From Chthonomonadales bacterium (GTDB taxonomy: Bacteria; Armatimonadota; Chthonomonadetes; Chthonomonadales; CAJBBX01): DNA of 45,331 nt. The stretch spans positions 1 to 45,331 of the forward strand of contig JABWBA010000021.1 of the NCBI GenBank assembly GCA_013360745.1. The letters are read 5' to 3'. The translations under genes and the position numbers were made by a program. The notes under the pieces are model-generated. The model saw only the letters and a list, made by a program, of their open reading frames with translations, made no database searches and was not told the DNA's origin. Positions 43,365 through 45,331 of the stretch are shown here, one piece after another (the stretch's first letter is position 1; each line of letters starts with the position of its first letter).

Positions 43365-44737
43365 ACGGACGTTTTCGAGCCGGCAGGACTTCTCCCATCG
43401 CAGGTCCCGGCTCCGCAATAACCGCGTCGGGACGGGGGCTTCTGGGCCGGGTGTGGAGGGTCGCCGCCGTGCTGGCGACCGCCGTGCTGAGCGTCGCCAT
43501 CTGGGCGCAGGAAGAGCAGAAGAGACAGCCTCCTCCGGAGTTCACTTCCGGGTACTTCCCCCCGACACCGACGGAGCCGCAGCCGCGACTCGATACGTTC
43601 GCCTACGTCGATGTGGTCCTGCTCATCGTCGTCCTCAGCCTGACGGCGTGGTTCCTCCTGCGGGTCCGTTCTCGGCCGATGGTCCGCCTGCTCGCGATCT
43701 TCTCGGCGCTCTACTTCGGTTTCTATCGTCTCGGGTGCGTCTGCTCCGTCGGCTCGATCCAGAACGTCGCGCTGGCCCTCGGCGATTCCAACTATGCCCT
43801 TCCGCTCACGGTCGGCGCGTTCTTCGCGATCCCGCTGGCGTTCGCGCTCTTCTTCGGCCGGGTGTTCTGCGCAGCTGCCTGCCCGCTCGGCGCGATCCAG
43901 GACCTCGTCGTGCTCCGCCCGAAGCAGACGAGCAAGACGCTGGACCATATCCTGGGCGTCATCCCCTATCTGTATCTGGGCCTCGGTGTGGCGCTGGCCT
44001 ATACGGGAGCGCAGTTCCTTATCTGTCAGTTCGATCCGTTCATCTCCATCTATCGCCTGGGCGGCCCGCAGGGCGTCCTCCTGTTCGGCGGCGCCATGCT
44101 GGCCATCGGGACCGTGATCGGGCGGCCGTATTGCCGCTATCTGTGCCCCTACAGCGTCCTGCTCCGATGGGCGTCCGTCCTGGCGCGGTGGAAGGTCAAG
44201 ATCACCCCGGGCGAATGCCTCCACTGCCATCTTTGCGCCGACGAATGTCCCTTCGGGCAGATCCATCCGCCGACCAGGTTCGACCCTCCCACGGATCTCG
44301 CGACCGCGCGACCAAGGCTCATCCGATCGCTCATCGCCCTCCCATTCCTCATCGTTCTCTTCGCATGGATGGGCCACGCCCTCGCGCCGGTCGTGAGCCG
44401 GTCGCATCGCGACGTCGCCCTTGCCGATCGGCTGTGGCTGGAGGAGAAGGGGAGGGTCCGCGGAACGACCGAGGAGACCGACGCCTTTCGCGCCCAGGCC
44501 CTGCCGAACGCCGAGGGCTACCGTCGGGCGGTCGTCGCCCGCAAGCGCATCGATCTGGCGATGACGTGGCTGGGGGTCTGGTTCGGCATCGTGATCGGCG
44601 GCAAGCTGATCCTGCTGAACGTTCGACGCCGTCGGGAGGACTACGAGACCGACCGGAGCGGCTGCGTCGGCTGCGCCCGGTGTTATCGATCGTGCCCGGT
44701 TGAGCACGAGCGGCTGGGCTGGATCACCCTGGAATGA
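43361..44737 (+). CDS. NapH/NosR-like membrane iron-sulfur protein
   Basis: 458 residues from a GTG at 43361 (GTGA overlap; longer frames run through the ferredoxin gene). An N-terminal hydrophobic segment and four or five more spans surround cysteine motifs: GCVCSVG at about 125, CAAACPLGAIQD, GRPYCRYLCPYS, the cytosolic-type 4Fe-4S motif CLHCHLCADECPFG and, near the C-terminus, CVGCARCYRSCP. This is the family that takes electrons from quinol or ferredoxin and delivers them across the membrane (NapH, NosR, CcoG relatives). With the Tat ferredoxin it likely forms the membrane module of an extracytoplasmic redox complex. Confidence 0.93.
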   Translation: MNGRFRAGRTSPIAGPGSAITASGRGLLGRVWRVAAVLATAVLSVAIWAQEEQKRQPPPEFTSGYFPPTPTEPQPRLDTFAYVDVVLLIVVLSLTAWFLLRVRSRPMVRLLAIFSALYFGFYRLGCVCSVGSIQNVALALGDSNYALPLTVGAFFAIPLAFALFFGRVFCAAACPLGAIQDLVVLRPKQTSKTLDHILGVIPYLYLGLGVALAYTGAQFLICQFDPFISIYRLGGPQGVLLFGGAMLAIGTVIGRPYCRYLCPYSVLLRWASVLARWKVKITPGECLHCHLCADECPFGQIHPPTRFDPPTDLATARPRLIRSLIALPFLIVLFAWMGHALAPVVSRSHRDVALADRLWLEEKGRVRGTTEETDAFRAQALPNAEGYRRAVVARKRIDLAMTWLGVWFGIVIGGKLILLNVRRRREDYETDRSGCVGCARCYRSCPVEHERLGWITLE

Positions 44738-45331
44738 GCGCACCCGCCCCGCCTGGCGACGCCGGCCGCTTCCGACCGGCCCGATGGACCATGTACGTAG
44801 CCCTTGCCTACTGCGCCGTGGTCCTGATCCTGATGGCGGTGAACTCGATCGCCAGCCGTTCCGCCGATCCTCTGGACGCGATACGACTCGAGGGCTTGCG
44901 CCACGACCTCACCCTCCGGCCGAACGACGAGAAACTGCGCAACGAGGTGCGCGCCGAGGATGTTCGAGTGCGTCGACAGTACCTCCGGCATCGTGATTTC
45001 GCCGTGCGGGGAGCCTGGCTGCTGCTGGTGGGCATCATCGTTTTCCTGGTCACTTCGGAGCTGGCGCGCAAGGATCGTCCGGACGTGCCGATGCCCAATC
45101 GGGCCGCTTCCGAGCGCGCCCGTGCTGCGGCGTACGCGACGTTCCGCGGGATCGTCAGCATCGGAGGGCTCCTCATGGGCACGCTGCTCACGCTGCACGT
45201 GCTGGCGCGCCATGACCTGGTGGCGGAATACGCCAGGGAGGCCGCCCACGCCCCGCCGAAAGCCCGCGGGAGCGCCGCCGGGCCGGCGAGCGGAGCAGCC
45301 GCTCAGCCTCCTCCCGTCGCAGGTCTGCCCC
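44734..45331 (+). CDS. Membrane protein, partial at window edge
   Basis: The ATG overlaps the previous stop (ATGA) and the frame is open for 199 codons to the right edge. Membrane spans are at about residues 20-38 (MYVALAYCAVVLILMAV), 93-110 (WLLLVGIIVFLVTS) and 147-163. A charged stretch between the first two (RLEGLRHDLTLRPNDEKLRNEVRAEDVRVRRQYL) looks helical, perhaps coiled coil. The visible end is alanine- and proline-rich. No family recognised. Its overlap puts it in the iron-sulfur operon as a probable subunit or partner. Confidence 0.75.
   Translation, partial: MSAPAPPGDAGRFRPARWTMYVALAYCAVVLILMAVNSIASRSADPLDAIRLEGLRHDLTLRPNDEKLRNEVRAEDVRVRRQYLRHRDFAVRGAWLLLVGIIVFLVTSELARKDRPDVPMPNRAASERARAAAYATFRGIVSIGGLLMGTLLTLHVLARHDLVAEYAREAAHAPPKARGSAAGPASGAAAQPPPVAGLP

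Overview
The window is a GC-rich, gene-dense bacterial chromosome segment with a bacterial type A RNase P RNA. It carries purB, glpK and an AmmeMemoRadiSam pair among many exported proteins: glycoside hydrolases of GH29 and GH51 type, a GxGYxYP protein, DUF4185, a calcineurin-like phosphoesterase, a beta-helix lipoprotein, a sulfatase, two Gfo/Idh/MocA oxidoreductases and several Tat substrates. This style fits a heterotrophic polysaccharide degrader of the Armatimonadota, Planctomycetota, Lentisphaerota or Verrucomicrobiota. Armatimonadota is my best guess, but no marker in the window settles it. I see no transposase, phage gene, tRNA or cas gene.

Left part (1-4433): the tail-less start of a polytopic membrane protein and purB, both leftward, then an orphan CRISPR array of 21 good repeats. 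Several signs agree that the array is transcribed leftward: the 5' handle ATTGAAAC, a promoter-bearing leader on its right, and decayed repeats on its left. In the decayed end the spacers are replaced by copies of a small hairpin element.

Middle (4434-25279): exported enzymes and binding proteins (a GH20-like protein, the GxGYxYP protein, a FAH-family hydrolase, a metzincin with FG-GAP repeats), then rnpB. These are followed by a small membrane protein, a DUF2752 protein without a normal start codon, a sugar-binding lipoprotein, an alpha-L-fucosidase, glycerol kinase overlapping a Memo protein, the divergent radical SAM partner, DUF4185, a phosphoesterase and a GNAT acetyltransferase.

25496-27089 is a compact defence or stress module. 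A protein with an XRE helix-turn-helix and an ImmA/IrrE metallopeptidase ends in what looks like the small antitoxin that normally precedes MazF/PemK toxins. It overlaps a MazF/PemK gene that starts at TTG. The pair is driven by a near-consensus promoter with a 13-bp palindrome over the -10 box.

27225-34308 is a rightward glycan block: GH51, Tat-exported Gfo/Idh, a secreted protein of unknown role, a second Gfo/Idh and a sulfatase without signal peptide, the last three coupled by 4-bp overlaps. 34417-39161 holds three leftward exported proteins, including a paralogue of the GH20-like protein at 4434. 39351-45331 runs rightward: an M15 peptidase, then a tight cluster (PQQ-type propeller, Tat lipoprotein propeller with a CGCC motif, a 73-residue four-cysteine Tat protein, a Tat 4x[4Fe-4S] ferredoxin, a NapH/NosR-like membrane iron-sulfur protein, a further membrane protein cut by the window end). 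This cluster looks like an extracytoplasmic electron-transfer complex that I cannot match to a named system.
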